DNA of 64,000 bases from Xiphias gladius. Its lineage: Eukaryota > Chordata > Actinopteri > Istiophoriformes > Xiphiidae. The notes under the pieces were generated by a model, which saw only the letters and a list, made by a program, of their open reading frames with translations, did no database searches and was not told the origin of the DNA. Where the stretch lies: NCBI RefSeq assembly GCF_016859285.1, contig NC_053422.1, positions 13,442,501-13,506,500 of the forward strand. The letters are read 5' to 3'. The position numbers and the translations under genes are program-made. Of this stretch, positions 37,975 through 49,400 are shown one piece after another (positions within the stretch are counted from its first letter, which is position 1; every line of letters starts with the position of its first letter).

Positions 37975-38550
37975 AGGAGGGGGTAGCAGCCTAGAGGTGT
38001 CAACGCTTTGCATCATGTTTAGGACTCTCCAGACAAAAAGTCCAACCACAAGCATGAACTGCATCATCTTCCATCAAGCTGCGAGTCTCCAGGCTTCCTG
38101 ACACACGTGAGGAGGTATTGCTGTGATCTTTTACACCAGAGAGAGACTGGCGGGTTTCGGGGGGGGGGGTCCATCTTTGTGCATTAGGGAATAATGTTCA
38201 GCTATCTATTAGAAATAAACGGGGGGGGGGGGGGTTCTGATTTACCACCCAATGAAAGGACATTACTGGATCATGAACTGATGGGTAGTTGGAGGTTGCA
38301 TGATTGGGCTGAACGTGGATTTGTGCATCCTGTGTAAAAGATGTCTTATAAGCATACAGTCCATATTATTATATGTTGATCCAAAGAAATATAGTTTTTT
38401 TCCATTTGGAGAGAGAAAGAGGAAATAAATCAAAACAGCTGTTAGAATTGTTTTATCTATATTTTTGTATTTCCTGACTGTTAACGTTGACTCTTTCCAA
38501 ATGCTTCCCTTTTTATTATTTTGCCAGATAAATAAAAAGGAGTACTGTAC
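37975..38550 (+). other. ehd1: ehd1 3' UTR with two long G-runs
   Basis: The sequence follows the TAG stop, with AATAAA near 38213 and 38531. Two G homopolymers lie at 38159-38169 (11 G) and 38221-38234 (14 G). The second comes directly after the first AATAAA. Confidence 0.6.
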
Positions 38551-41125
38551 CATTCGACTCGTGGTTATGAGTCTTTCTATGATACATAACATTGGATTGA
38601 TCATATTAGATGTTTGAATGACAGAAGAAAGCCTTAAAAGAGCCACTAATAAAAATTGGGGAAAATCTTACTAAAATAAACCATATAAATTTGAACTGGA
38701 TCATACTTTTGTGCTTTTAATTTGTAGTAACTTGTCATTGAGGGTCATGCCAAGGACTGTGTCACTCAGAGGTCATCAAGACACTGTCTTTTATTTTGAA
38801 ATGCCTTAATTTTGACAGTTTTAATGTGGTCTACTGCCCTCTGTAGGTCAGAAAGACTTGAACCAGATGCCTCAGGAAGTCATGTAAGGCCATGTACCCA
38901 CAAAACAAGTCGCATCTTACTGCATATTTCTGAGGGGGAATTGAAGACAGTGGTGTAGGCAGACACTTGTTGCATTCTGTGGAGCACTTTAGAGGACACA
39001 TGGAGGCAATTTACAAAGCTAAAAATTCAATCCAGACTCAGGGAGACGAGCACAAATCATAAACAGAAAGACAGGAAGCTCTCACATGTGAAACTCTTAT
39101 TTGAGTCTGAATAGAGATGACGCTGGCTGATAATTAATTTTATATTCACCTTGTAAACCTTATAACCTGAACAAGTGTGAATCTGCTTTGTGGTCTGTTT
39201 GCGTAATTCAAATAGGATGTAGGAATAAGCACACCAATGGTTTACAGTAAATTTGGTGAAATTATGTGATGTTTTTTCCCATGTGAACCTTTTAATGGGA
39301 ACAGCAACAAGGTGACTGATGAATTACGTCAACACACTCCCACATGCGTGTCTTTCACTGCATGTCTGGTCATGTGTGCTCACGTATTTCCGCATTTCCA
39401 CGTCTGTCATCCTCAACTTGGAAACATCAGGTGTCTGTTTGGAATTTGCGTGACCATCGAATCACAGCTGAGAGCACCAGTTTACCTCTCGAAAACTCAA
39501 TGTGTCATTACATTTCCATGTGACCCTCAAAGAGTCCTTTGTTTCTCCCTCATCAGGCATATCTTGGTATTCTGCTCGTCGACTCCCTAGATTATTAGTC
39601 ATGTTCAGATATACATCATCTCCACCAGCTGTTTTTTTTTTTTTATTATTATCACAACAGCAAGAGATGTCATGTTAAAGTCCAGAGGCACACTCTTGTG
39701 TCTCGATAAGTTATTACATGTGATGTGCTTGGATATAGACTCATATTGGGGCTAGTTTTAACACTATGTATGGTTGTGTCCAGTGTCCTCTGCTGCAGCC
39801 AAAGTACAGGGCTGCTGCTCACTGTGAACGTTGTAACTCACGGTGCATTGTTAAGAAAGGGCCCCATAGACTCCTTCTATTTAATTTGAACCAGTTTATC
39901 TTTTTTTTTTTGAATCTGTGATGTTGATAATTGGCAGTTCCCAACCCTTTTTTTTGGTTGTGACCCCTAAAAAATAAAGTCAAGTCTATGTGCGACACCT
40001 TATCACAGATCTACACCAACCCAAGAGATGTGAGCAGTTCGACCAAAGAGTGAATTTCCCTTTGTTTAATTTCAAGGGTTTTTTGAGGTCTGAAGAAGTG
40101 GGAGTATTTAGTATTTCACAAACAACTGAAGCTTCAAGCAAAAAATTTGAAAAATATAGTTATTTTGTGTAAAAGATGCAGATGTATGAAAGTTTTTCAT
40201 TTCAAATACTGACCTCTGTAGTTTCTTCCTTTCTTCGCTATTTATAACATCTTGCGAAAATAATCCCTGCAAACTCCAACAATGATTAAAATCCAGTGAT
40301 GAACACGTAAAATGTTGTGTTGCTCTGATAAACCTATTGCGTGATGTATTATTTCATTTGATACAGATCGTTTGATTTTGCTTGAAGTGTGAGATTTTGA
40401 GCTCCAAATGAGGGGTAAAGCATTTTATGTTAAGACTCTGTTGTGAAAACTGAGCCAAAGCCACAGTAAAATACTATAATAAGGAAGACTAAACACTGAA
40501 GTAAATTTCTCTCTGTGGTCAAAACAGATAATTTAGGGTTTGTGTTCTAGTGATGATAATATATCGACAGAAAGCTGCTGGAATGGCCACAGTGGTGTGA
40601 AGTGAGAGGCGGTACGACTGTATGTCCCTGTGTGTTTAGATAGCTGTTGCCCTCGTCCACTGTATATCTCTCCTTTACATTGCTTCCTTTTTCCTGTCTT
40701 CCTCTGTTAGGACGTCACTATTTTCCTTGTGTCTCTTTTCCCCTCTTCCTTCCTTTTCTTCCACTGTTTATGGAGAGCAGCCTTTCCCTGTTTTGCTTCT
40801 TCTGTTTCTTTGTTTTTCATCTTTATTCCCGTCACTCCCTTGACTCTTTCTTTCCCCCCGTCTCAGTGCTTTGGGTCACATTTGTCCCTTCCAAGTCTAA
40901 AAATACCGCCTCTGACACACTGACCCCTGCATGTAGTTGACTGGGCCGGGCTCATATACAGTTACACTGTCATGTGGAGGGAGTGCCACTTCTGAGAGGC
41001 AGGTGAGGAATGAGGCACCTGTATGTGTGAGCACAAAACATGGGAGTAATGTCACCCTTGAAACTTAGCATTTTAGCACAAAATCTCCCATAAAAACAGG
41101 CAAGTAAACATCACACAAAGACAAT
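38551..41125. other. Convergent ehd1 / LC3C-like spacer
   Basis: I support no gene here. It holds AT-rich unique-looking sequence, a poly-T run near 39632 and a C/T-rich tract at about 40640-40870 that produces spurious open frames. Confidence 0.4.
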
Positions 41126-41129
41126 AAAT

Positions 41130-41972
41130 TAAAAGGACAAGAATTCATTTATTTTATTTTTTTTTGGAATATTGACAGCTGAATACAGAACACATCAGAG
41201 CAGCAACAATAGCCTCAAAAGTCCCTCCAATGATCTGTGAGAGTCCGGAGCACAATTTCACATTTTTAAGGGAAGATGAAGATGAAGAGGCGATCGGAGA
41301 GAAAGACAGGAGGAAGGAGGGATAAGTGCTGAGAAGGAGTCTGTTTACCAGCAAGACACTGACTCCTGTTTTTGTAGAATGGAGAGGATGGGGGTGGTGT
41401 TGGTTCCACTAGACTGCTTTTACCTTGAGCTGGCAGCACAGTTATGTGAAAACTGGTTTGTTTGTACTGAAGCTCAACGTTTCTGAGGTTACTGAAGGAC
41501 AAATATGAAAGTGTTTGACTGTTAAAAGTCATACAACAGACAAAAAAAACAACAATTACAATATTTGAGGATGAATCCGATGCTCAGTCTATTGCATCTT
41601 CTTAATTGTTTCTTTAATTTAAAAAACAAACAATTATCTGTATGGACTTCTATTTTTTCTCCTAATATCTCTTAACAGAAATAATTAAATTAGGCAATCA
41701 AGTGATCAATCAGTCGAAAACAACATCTTCATCAGGGTGACCTTGGTCCGGTTTTGGCTTGTTTAGGTGCCAGTGCAATAAAAAGAAGAACGGAGTGATT
41801 TGCTGTGTTTAAACGTCCTGAAAGGTTCAAGAGGTAGTCTGAGATGCAGTTTGGTGCTAAAAAAAATGGACAAAACAGCCTCGGCTTGGCTCGGTTTGTC
41901 CTTTTTTTTCCAGTTTGGTTTTGTGGCGTCACCACATTGGTCCGGGTTCAGTTCATTTGATCAGTTTCAGGC
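41130..41972 (-). other. map1lc3c: LC3C-like gene 3' UTR
   Basis: Downstream of the stop on the minus strand. A minus-strand AATAAA lies at 41148-41153, giving a 3' UTR of about 0.8 kb. No coding potential is recognised. Confidence 0.5.
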
Positions 41973-42895
41973 TCAGCAGGGCCGCCCGGCTGCCGGTCGA
42001 GGTGCTCCGAATATCTCCTGTGAGGCATAGGTGATGTAGAGGAAGCCATCAGTGTCGCTGTAGCGGGAGTAAACCTCCCCCATGCTAGAGGACATGCAGG
42101 ACATGCTCTTCTCCGCCACCAGGAGGAACAGAGCCTGGGTAGAGTCCAATGCAATCTTATTCCTGAGAAGCAGAAAGAGGCAGAGATGATGTAAAACAAC
42201 AGAGATTTGCTCTAGGACAAGGGGAGAGAGAAGAGGGAGAGGGAGGCAGAGGTGTGGGCAAGCTGAGAGAGAACACTGGTAAATCTGACAGCGTGGGGGA
42301 GAAAATGTAAAGGACGGGGGGTTGAATTAAGAAGAAAAAGGGAGAGAAAAATCAGAAAGGAGCTGGATGAGACGTGAGTAGTAACCATAAGAAAAGTCTG
42401 ACACGGTGCCACAGATCATTTACCTGAGCAGGCAGAGGAACTGACCGAGGGTGAGCTCAAAGGGAACCAGGAACTTCGTTTTGTCCAACAGGGGGAGAGT
42501 CTTTTCACGGATGTAACGTTCAACAATCACCTGGGCACAAAAACACATCTGTGATCAGCTGATGGTGCAGTCACGCCCAGCCAAATTAAAATGCATTGAA
42601 TTTTATAAAATAGCAATTTAAACCAACTCACAGGCAACTTGTTGGGGAATTTAGACCGAATGCTGCACACTTCATCTTTTCTTGTTGCTAAAGAGAAATA
42701 TTTATAGACATTTTTACACATTTAAAAAAAAACAGCATCCATACATCGTAAGGCCAATATGTTAATGCAAGCACGTTACAGCAACCTACTTACAGAAACT
42801 TACAGTAATCAAAGAATCAACTGAAAATGTGACTCACCGAGGCATTTCCTCTGCTTGAAGGGCATCATCTCCATGGATTTCTCAAAAGGAGCCAT
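41973..42895 (-). CDS. map1lc3c: Microtubule-associated protein 1 light chain 3 gamma-like (Atg8 family)
   Basis: Four coding exons keep frame on the minus strand: 42838-42895, 42632-42687, 42424-42530, 41973-42162; 136 aa. The start MAPFEKSMEMMPFKQRKCL resembles LC3C (PFKQRKSL) more than LC3A or LC3B (TFKQRRTF). The ubiquitin-like core has SKFPNKLPVIVERY, LDKTKFLVP and DTDGFLYITYASQEIFG. Gly126 is followed by a 10-residue tail, so ATG4 cleavage is needed to expose the glycine for lipidation to phosphatidylethanolamine. The family decorates phagophores and recruits LIR-containing receptors; human LC3C prefers NDP52. The usual RR-type pair before the third strand is LLR here. It may be the fish paralogue named map1lc3cl. 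Compact gene, introns 94-207 nt. Confidence 0.92.
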
Positions 42896-43156
42896 GTTTG
42901 TTTGTTGCTTGGGGTGGTTTGCAGGGACCAGTGGTGATGGAGGTGTGTGCAGCTGGCGGCACCGGCGTGGTCTGGCCCGGGCTGACGGTGAAGTCCCCTC
43001 GGGTGGAAGTAAGCAAACCCCACTGAGAAGCTGTGAGCGGTGGTGTTTTATGGGAGGCAGAGATGGGAGGAGTCGAAATGTGACACCAACAAACAAAGGC
43101 ACACTCCTCGTCCTGGTGGGCAGCGTGTGGATGCAGGGGGTGCATGACCGTGTGTG

Positions 43157-43158
<2 letters not shown>

Positions 43159-43190
<32 letters not shown>
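43159..43190. repeat. (TG)n microsatellite
   Basis: Perfect short dinucleotide run about 0.26 kb upstream of the LC3C-like start. Confidence 0.9.
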
Positions 43191-43191
<1 letters not shown>

Positions 43192-43448
43192 TTCCCCTCC
43201 TTACTGGTTCAGATCACATTCACACGTACTGGTTATCTCAGAGAGAATTCTCACATCTTCTTGTGATATTCACACAGAGGAGTACGAACATGAAGATAGA
43301 GGTGTAATGAGGGCAGCCCACCATGTGGAGAGCATAAACAACACATGACATTAATGATTCAGACAAACAGGGACTCCAGATGAAACCCCGGTCTTTTAAC
43401 ATGGCTGGTGCCGTGTATATGATAAGGTTTGACAGCTCTGAATTCAAC

Positions 43449-43449
43449 C

Positions 43450-43483
<34 letters not shown>
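43449..43483. repeat. (CA)n microsatellite
   Basis: Perfect short CA run, complementary to the TG run 260 bp away at 43159-43190. Confidence 0.9.
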
Positions 43484-43486
<3 letters not shown>

Positions 43487-44779
43487 TTGTTAGATCCCGA
43501 CCTTTGACCTCACTATCTGAATGCCATGCTGGCCACGTGGTCACATCATCGTCATATCCCCCATGTTTCTTACAGGTGCAGCATCTCCAAACTGCTGCAA
43601 ACGGGATGTGAATATCTTTCCATTAATCTTCCATGCAGTTTCTTGTTTTCCTGATCCATCTACTATCATTCACTCACTCCCTATTCACACATGAACTGCA
43701 TTTAAAAAGGAGAATGCCTTCGCACGTTATGTACTTGAAGCCAGATAAGAACAGTGCAAACTCCATCTGCTGGTGAGGAACATGTGATACCACTGAAAGC
43801 TCCACAATCCACACAAAAGGGACCTTGAGGGGCGACTAATTTGTCAACTGGAAACATTTGGTTGAAAAGTTAGAGGGTTTTTTTAGGACATGATCTTTGC
43901 TTAAGAGTATTTAAAAGAGAACACTTGAATATACAGGTCCTTTACATGGCGGGTTTTGCTCTATGTCCAATCACATAATAAAGTAAGAGTTGGCGATTCA
44001 GTATTTCTCCCTGCTTTTTGACTGAAGGTTCCACGCTACAGTATGTAAACTAAATTAAAGCAATCTGATACAACAGTCCTGTAATGAATCCTACTTTTGT
44101 GAAGGTCATGATGTTTCGTTTGTGTAGAAGCTGTTGAAACTGTTGAGGTGTTGATTCAATTTAAGATCATTCCAGTGGCTGTAGTTTGTGGTGCCATTGA
44201 ACTGTATTGTATTTAACTCAGATACGGACAACTTTCTGCCCCTTATGGAGGGTCCTACACAGTCCGATCGTAGTTTTGGGCCCACCAGCCTGTGGAGGCA
44301 TAGCAGGGGACAGAAACCGTGTCGCCGGGTGAATATCACCCTCTGCTGGTTGAAAGTTGGCACCAAACCACGCTGCACCTGTCAAAGCTGAGATGCAGAG
44401 AGAGTATTTCGACATCAGTCGCGTTTTATTCTCTTCTAGCTGCTTCTCCATGACTGAGTGTTGCTGATAAAAAGGTAATGATCTTTTTCTTTTTATTCAA
44501 GCCGCCATCCTCCGTGCACTCTGCGTGTACCCTGTCACCTCCAAGTTGCCATCAAAGGCTAGTGTGCACAACAGACTAGACATGGTAGGTAAATTTACTG
44601 TGTGACAGTTTTTGTAGTAATTTGATTAACCATTAACTTTATTTGGGGATCATGCAACATCTAAACACAATGTAAGCTAAAATAATAAGGGCCTAAAACT
44701 ACATTTCGACACAGATTCCCTGTAGAAGAAGACAGTGCCATCTTTGGTAGCTAATAATGATACTGTGTTTATGCTGAAA

Positions 44780-44930
44780 ATGGGCCTTTTTTTCACAGCA
44801 GATATTCGGTGTCAGTAATGACATTAACAATGGCTCCCAGGAGGCCGTGACAGTGTGACAGTGAGCCAGCCTGCACAACACCAGGACCCTGAAACCGAAG
44901 CAGCTAAATGGAGTTCAGTCATAATGTCTT
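44780..44930. repeat. Repeat D relic
   Basis: Shares ACATTAACAATGGCTC, GACAGTGAGCCAGC and CACCAGGACCCTGAAAC with 14320-14430, in the same orientation. Confidence 0.6.
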
Positions 44931-45139
44931 CCATGAGAACTAACTGAGCCTCTTCCTTAACAAAATGTTGAGGGGGCAGCCTCTTTAATGAGGGTACTAT
45001 AGCCTTCACCAATATAATATCATACATATTATATAATCTAAAATGAAAAAGAATATATTATATCTTATATAGTATCCCGTAGAAACTGTATCTTATAATG
45101 ATACCACTGGTGATTAAAATATATTATGATGAGGTCACT

Positions 45140-45250
45140 TTATAAAGTCATGTGTAAAAACATTCTGTTACAAGTCCCGTGTTCAAAAATATTTCTTCAA
45201 TCAAATTATGTACTATCAGATAAAAGTAGTCCTCATTAATGCAGAGTGAA
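45140..45250. repeat. Repeat E relic, copy 3
   Basis: Words GTAAAAACATTCTGTTACAA and TATCAGATAAAAGTAG match those in the copy at 3370-3960. Strongly degraded. Confidence 0.45.
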
Positions 45251-45837
45251 TCCCGTCAATTTTAACATTTAAACAATTTCAATTTGTGACGCCGGTGCAT
45301 TAAAGTATAAACAGCGTTTTAATGCTGTAGCTGGTGGAGAAAACATTCTAAGGACTCACTATACTGTTTGTTTAGTAGTTGAATCAATAATCATGCATCA
45401 TGCACTATAAAGTGTTCATGCTGAATAGTCGATATGGATCATTTGAAGTAAGTCCTCACAGGTGTTTTCTCTCATTCTCATTATTCTCACCAGTGCGCGG
45501 AGTTTGGTGACAATGGCACAACTCCCGGCACAGCTCAGGCCAGTCTGGGCCTGATGGGAGCTCCGACCAGCCGGTCAGGGCGAGTGAAAACACCTGCGTG
45601 GGTGAGCCGAGCCCTATAATTTGCAATGTAAACACAGCCCTGGTAAATAAATAGCGGAGCGAGAGGCACAACGGTTTCCTCCGAAACCTAAGCAGAAGTG
45701 TGCGGCCAGCCCAAGCTGGGAATACCCGGTAAAGCCCGGTGGGGCTGAGGCGTGATTACATTCCACCACTGGCCGCGGGGGACGCTTGAGAAATGGGAGC
45801 ATTTGTCCCCCGGCATCCTGAGGATGAGCAGGCTGGG

Positions 45838-45839
<2 letters not shown>

Positions 45840-45873
<34 letters not shown>
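45840..45873 (+). repeat. Poly(T) run of 34 bases
   Basis: A pure homopolymer at the left edge of the GC-rich region that contains exon 1 of the Dact-like gene. Confidence 0.95.
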
Positions 45874-45879
45874 CCGTGC

Positions 45880-46425
45880 GTCCGTTCGAAAAACTTCACC
45901 GACCAATCGCTGCGCAGGTCTGGTGCAGTGGCTCCTCCTCCCCGCTGCCTGCTCCCACATGTAACATTATCACGCTCCGTCCGGCTGTTGCATTGTCTCA
46001 CCGGGAACGCCTGCGTACGGAGCCCGGCACCATGGTAACTCCAACGGACCTGGAGGCTTAGGAGAGACGGTAAAAAAAAAAAAAGGGACAATGTCAACAG
46101 GAAGTCAAGCCGGGGTTGATGTGAGGCATGGCTCGCTGATGTTCCGTCAGGCTACTGGTGGATTCATTAATTCTAGTCTTGTGCCAGTCAGCAGGGGCTG
46201 CCTGAGACTGTAGGCTGCATGGCACGGTACAGCTGGTGAGGATTCTATATTTCCCTTAATGTTGCGTTAATTCAGGTGGCTGCTATGTTGCTATCGCTCG
46301 CCCGGACCTGTGTTGCTCTACCTGGAGCTGCACCCTAGCCCGTCCGTTCCTCTCATCCATTGCGCGGTAACCGAGCGGCGGTCAGCGGTGCGCCCGCGTT
46401 TCGCCTGCCGGGCGCCCCGACGAGG
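45880..46425 (+). promoter_or_regulatory. Probable promoter / 5' UTR of the Dact-like gene, CpG-rich
   Basis: The sequence becomes GC- and CpG-rich and stays so into exon 1 (to about 46695). A CCAAT box (GACCAATCGC) lies at about 45900, followed by GCGCAGG. No TATA box is clear. The CpG-island character and its position argue for a promoter; the transcription start is not determined. Confidence 0.5.
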
Positions 46426-49400
46426 ATGGCCGCCCGCCGCGGCTGCGTGAACTCGCTCTGGTCGGGCACCGAGCGCGTCCGCATCGGCGAGCGCCTCAAA
46501 GCGACGCTGGCCGGGGTGCTGGAGCTGGAGCTGCTCAGGTGCAGACACCTGGAGATGGTGGACGCCGCGCTGGAGGACCGAGCCCCTGCTGCTGCCGCCG
46601 CCGCCGAGGAACCACGGGCGGCGGAGGCGAGCGGAACCGCGGAGAGCGCCGCCTCGGATGCCGAGCATGGCTCTGCGACATCCCGCAGGCAACAGGTCAG
46701 TCAGTGCGTCTGTCAGCTTATAGCCCGGATCTCTGCATGACGGGATTATTAAATATGGATGCGGGAGTGATGGTGATCTGCCAACAAGCCAGTCCCTCTG
46801 CGGCTCAGTAGACAGATCTTATCGCTGCCTGGCGGCGCATGGCTGTGCCGAGAGCTGAATACCCAATTGATTGAGATGGTGCCAGAGAGCATCCAAGCAT
46901 GCAGCCCGGTCTTTATGCACAGCAGCAGTGTGTGACCGTCACATGGAGCAAATGTCATTGAGGTCAGAGTGCCAGGACCAGCTCCTGTCTGGCTGGCCCT
47001 GTGCCCTGCCTCAAGGTTATAAGGGAGGATGTGGTAGGATACAGGCGCTAAAATCTTGTGTACGCATTAATACGCAAACCTGCAACCAGAGGCTGCTGCG
47101 TTATTTGGCTCTGGACCGTGGGCTCGTGGGCTGTAAAGGTCACAGTGGCACCCAGTTTGCATCCAAATCACTTTGATCACTATATGAAGGTAGAGTCCAT
47201 CACCGTCAGTCATCTTGTCCCGAGCTAAAGGTGCACTTTGTGCAGCTCCAATGGAGTGTGACCTACTCAGGAAGGGTTAGGATGTGTGATGTCAGGCTCA
47301 TCTTTAAACACACCCACACAGAAAAAGAAAGAAACCCCTTTCCCAACCTTGTCCTGAAAACGGATATGCAGGTGGTTTTTGTGACGAGAATGTGGGTTGA
47401 CATGTAATACAGGAGGAGGGGACGTGAACATGTCCCATCCTGAGGCCTGGATACCGAGGCTGTAGCTGAACATGAATTAAAATTGAACCTGAGAGGACAC
47501 TAAGATGTAAAATCTATTGAAAATGAGAGGATCATTGTGACTTTTCTCTTCAGAAACACAGCAGGATTTCATTGGGGAAAATGGGAGAAATATTAAGGCT
47601 AAAATGGGCATTGGCAAGAAAATACTGAACCATGAAAGTGATAGGGAATACTAGCGCTGAATCGATTAGTTGATTAATTAATTAGCTGATCAGCAGAATA
47701 ATAATCTGCAAGCATCTTGATCATCAATTAGCCTTTAAGTCATTTTTCAAACAAAAATGACAAAAATCCTCTAGTTCCAACTTCTTAAATATGAGGACTT
47801 GCAGCTTTTTTTTGGTCTTGTGTGACAGTAAACTAAATGTCTTTAGGTTTTGGATTGTTTGTCCAACGAAACAAGACGTGAGGATGTCACCTTGGGCTAT
47901 TGAAAAATGTGATGGCCACTTTTAACCTATTTTCTGACATTTTGTAGCACAAACAATCAGTTGTTAGTTGGAGCCCAAGGGGATAGCACAGCCTGTTTTC
48001 TCTTATCATGTGGCACCAGTTTAAAAAATAAAAAAATAATTGCACCTCTCCACAAAAGAGCAAGAAAATGAACTTGTTTTCATTGGTGAAAACATCACCC
48101 AATGTATTTTGACACGGTAATGTAAAATCCTTGTGAGCAGAAATGCACATTTTGCTGCGGACCGAAACTTTGAGGGACAGAACGCAGCTGTTTGTGTGTC
48201 ACTTTCTACAAAATCAGTCTCTCGTGGATAATCTCGGGATCGTTTCCATATTTGACAAACCAGTGACATGACAGGTTCATGTAATGTTGAGCGAGTTTGT
48301 CGCCAATCATTTTGATCATCGATTAATCATTCAAGCATAATTACCAGACCGTAATTACCAGGTACAACTTCTCAAATGTGAGGATTTGCTGCTTTTCTTT
48401 GTCTTTTGTGATAATGAACTGAATAGATTTTGGTTTTGGACTGTTGGATCAACAAGACAAACACTTGGACGACATCACCTTGTATAAAATGATCTCTCTT
48501 TAAGACCAAAACATCATCAGAAAATAAACACACAGTGATATGCAGTATATTCTGAAACCTGTGGACTTAGCAGATTCAGTGCATTGCACATATTGTAGAG
48601 TGCGGTGATGTGGTTTTCTACTAAATCAGTCTCTCGTGGATTATCTCTGGATCATTTTTCAGATTTGACAAACCAGTGACACGTTGTGTTCAGGAGCTGC
48701 TGGTGTCGGGAGTTTTTTCGCATCAGATGTTACGGTATATGGGCCATTGTTGGCTACATAGTAGCATTTCATTGTCATCCACAGTAAGTAACACACACTT
48801 TATCACGGTCACTTTGCACTTTGCACAGTGTTATTACACCGTGAATCTGTGCGCTTGATACCGATGAGTGGTATGAGTCAGCAGCCTGCAGCAGCGTATT
48901 ACACGTTTAGTCTAAACCAGAGCACAGCTGAGGTCACCTTTGCAGAATGGTATGTTTATTTCACGAAAAAATATGAAATCGTATGTGCATGGAAGCACGG
49001 CTCATAATGTGCTGCCTTCCTGGCCACCCACCAACCAACATCTCCTGTAAAGCTCCCCCCCCACCTCGTTGTGATGATATATCCTGTGGAGAGGTCAAGC
49101 AGCATTGCTCATTCTCACCTCTGAAGGGAGCTGCCAGTGTAGCAGAGCAGCCTGGGATTCTGCCTTCTGCCTGGGCCGGCCTCCGCCAACACACAGACAC
49201 ACGCACACAACATTTGCATAAATGGCGACTAAATGTTGTTCTTTTTCTTGCAAAAGTGACCACATCTAGTTTGAAATACTGCAGCGGCTGGAGAGCGAAC
49301 ACGGAAGAGAAAGTGGGTTGATACCGGCTGTTTTCTTTACTACCATAAAGGTGGAAAAGAAAAGGTTTCATCCACAAACACGTTATATTCATTTTACCTG

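Larger units (their letters stand above)
42896..45839. other. Divergent spacer between the LC3C-like gene and the Dact-like gene
   Basis: No gene was supported. It contains TG/CA microsatellites at about 43159-43190 and 43449-43483, a repeat D relic (44780-44930) and a repeat E relic (45140-45250). The LC3C-like promoter must lie at its left edge (about 42900-43150), which is GC-richer than the rest. Confidence 0.4.

Noticed and set aside
46360-46425. Upstream extension of exon 1 of the Dact-like gene
   Set aside because: The extension begins at a TTG and has no ATG; the first in-frame ATG is 46426, so I treat this as 5' UTR.
48961-49392. Overlapping open frames of 112 and 143 codons on opposite strands in intron 1 of the Dact-like gene
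   Set aside because: No homology recognised, no splice support, and both strands open over the same bases.
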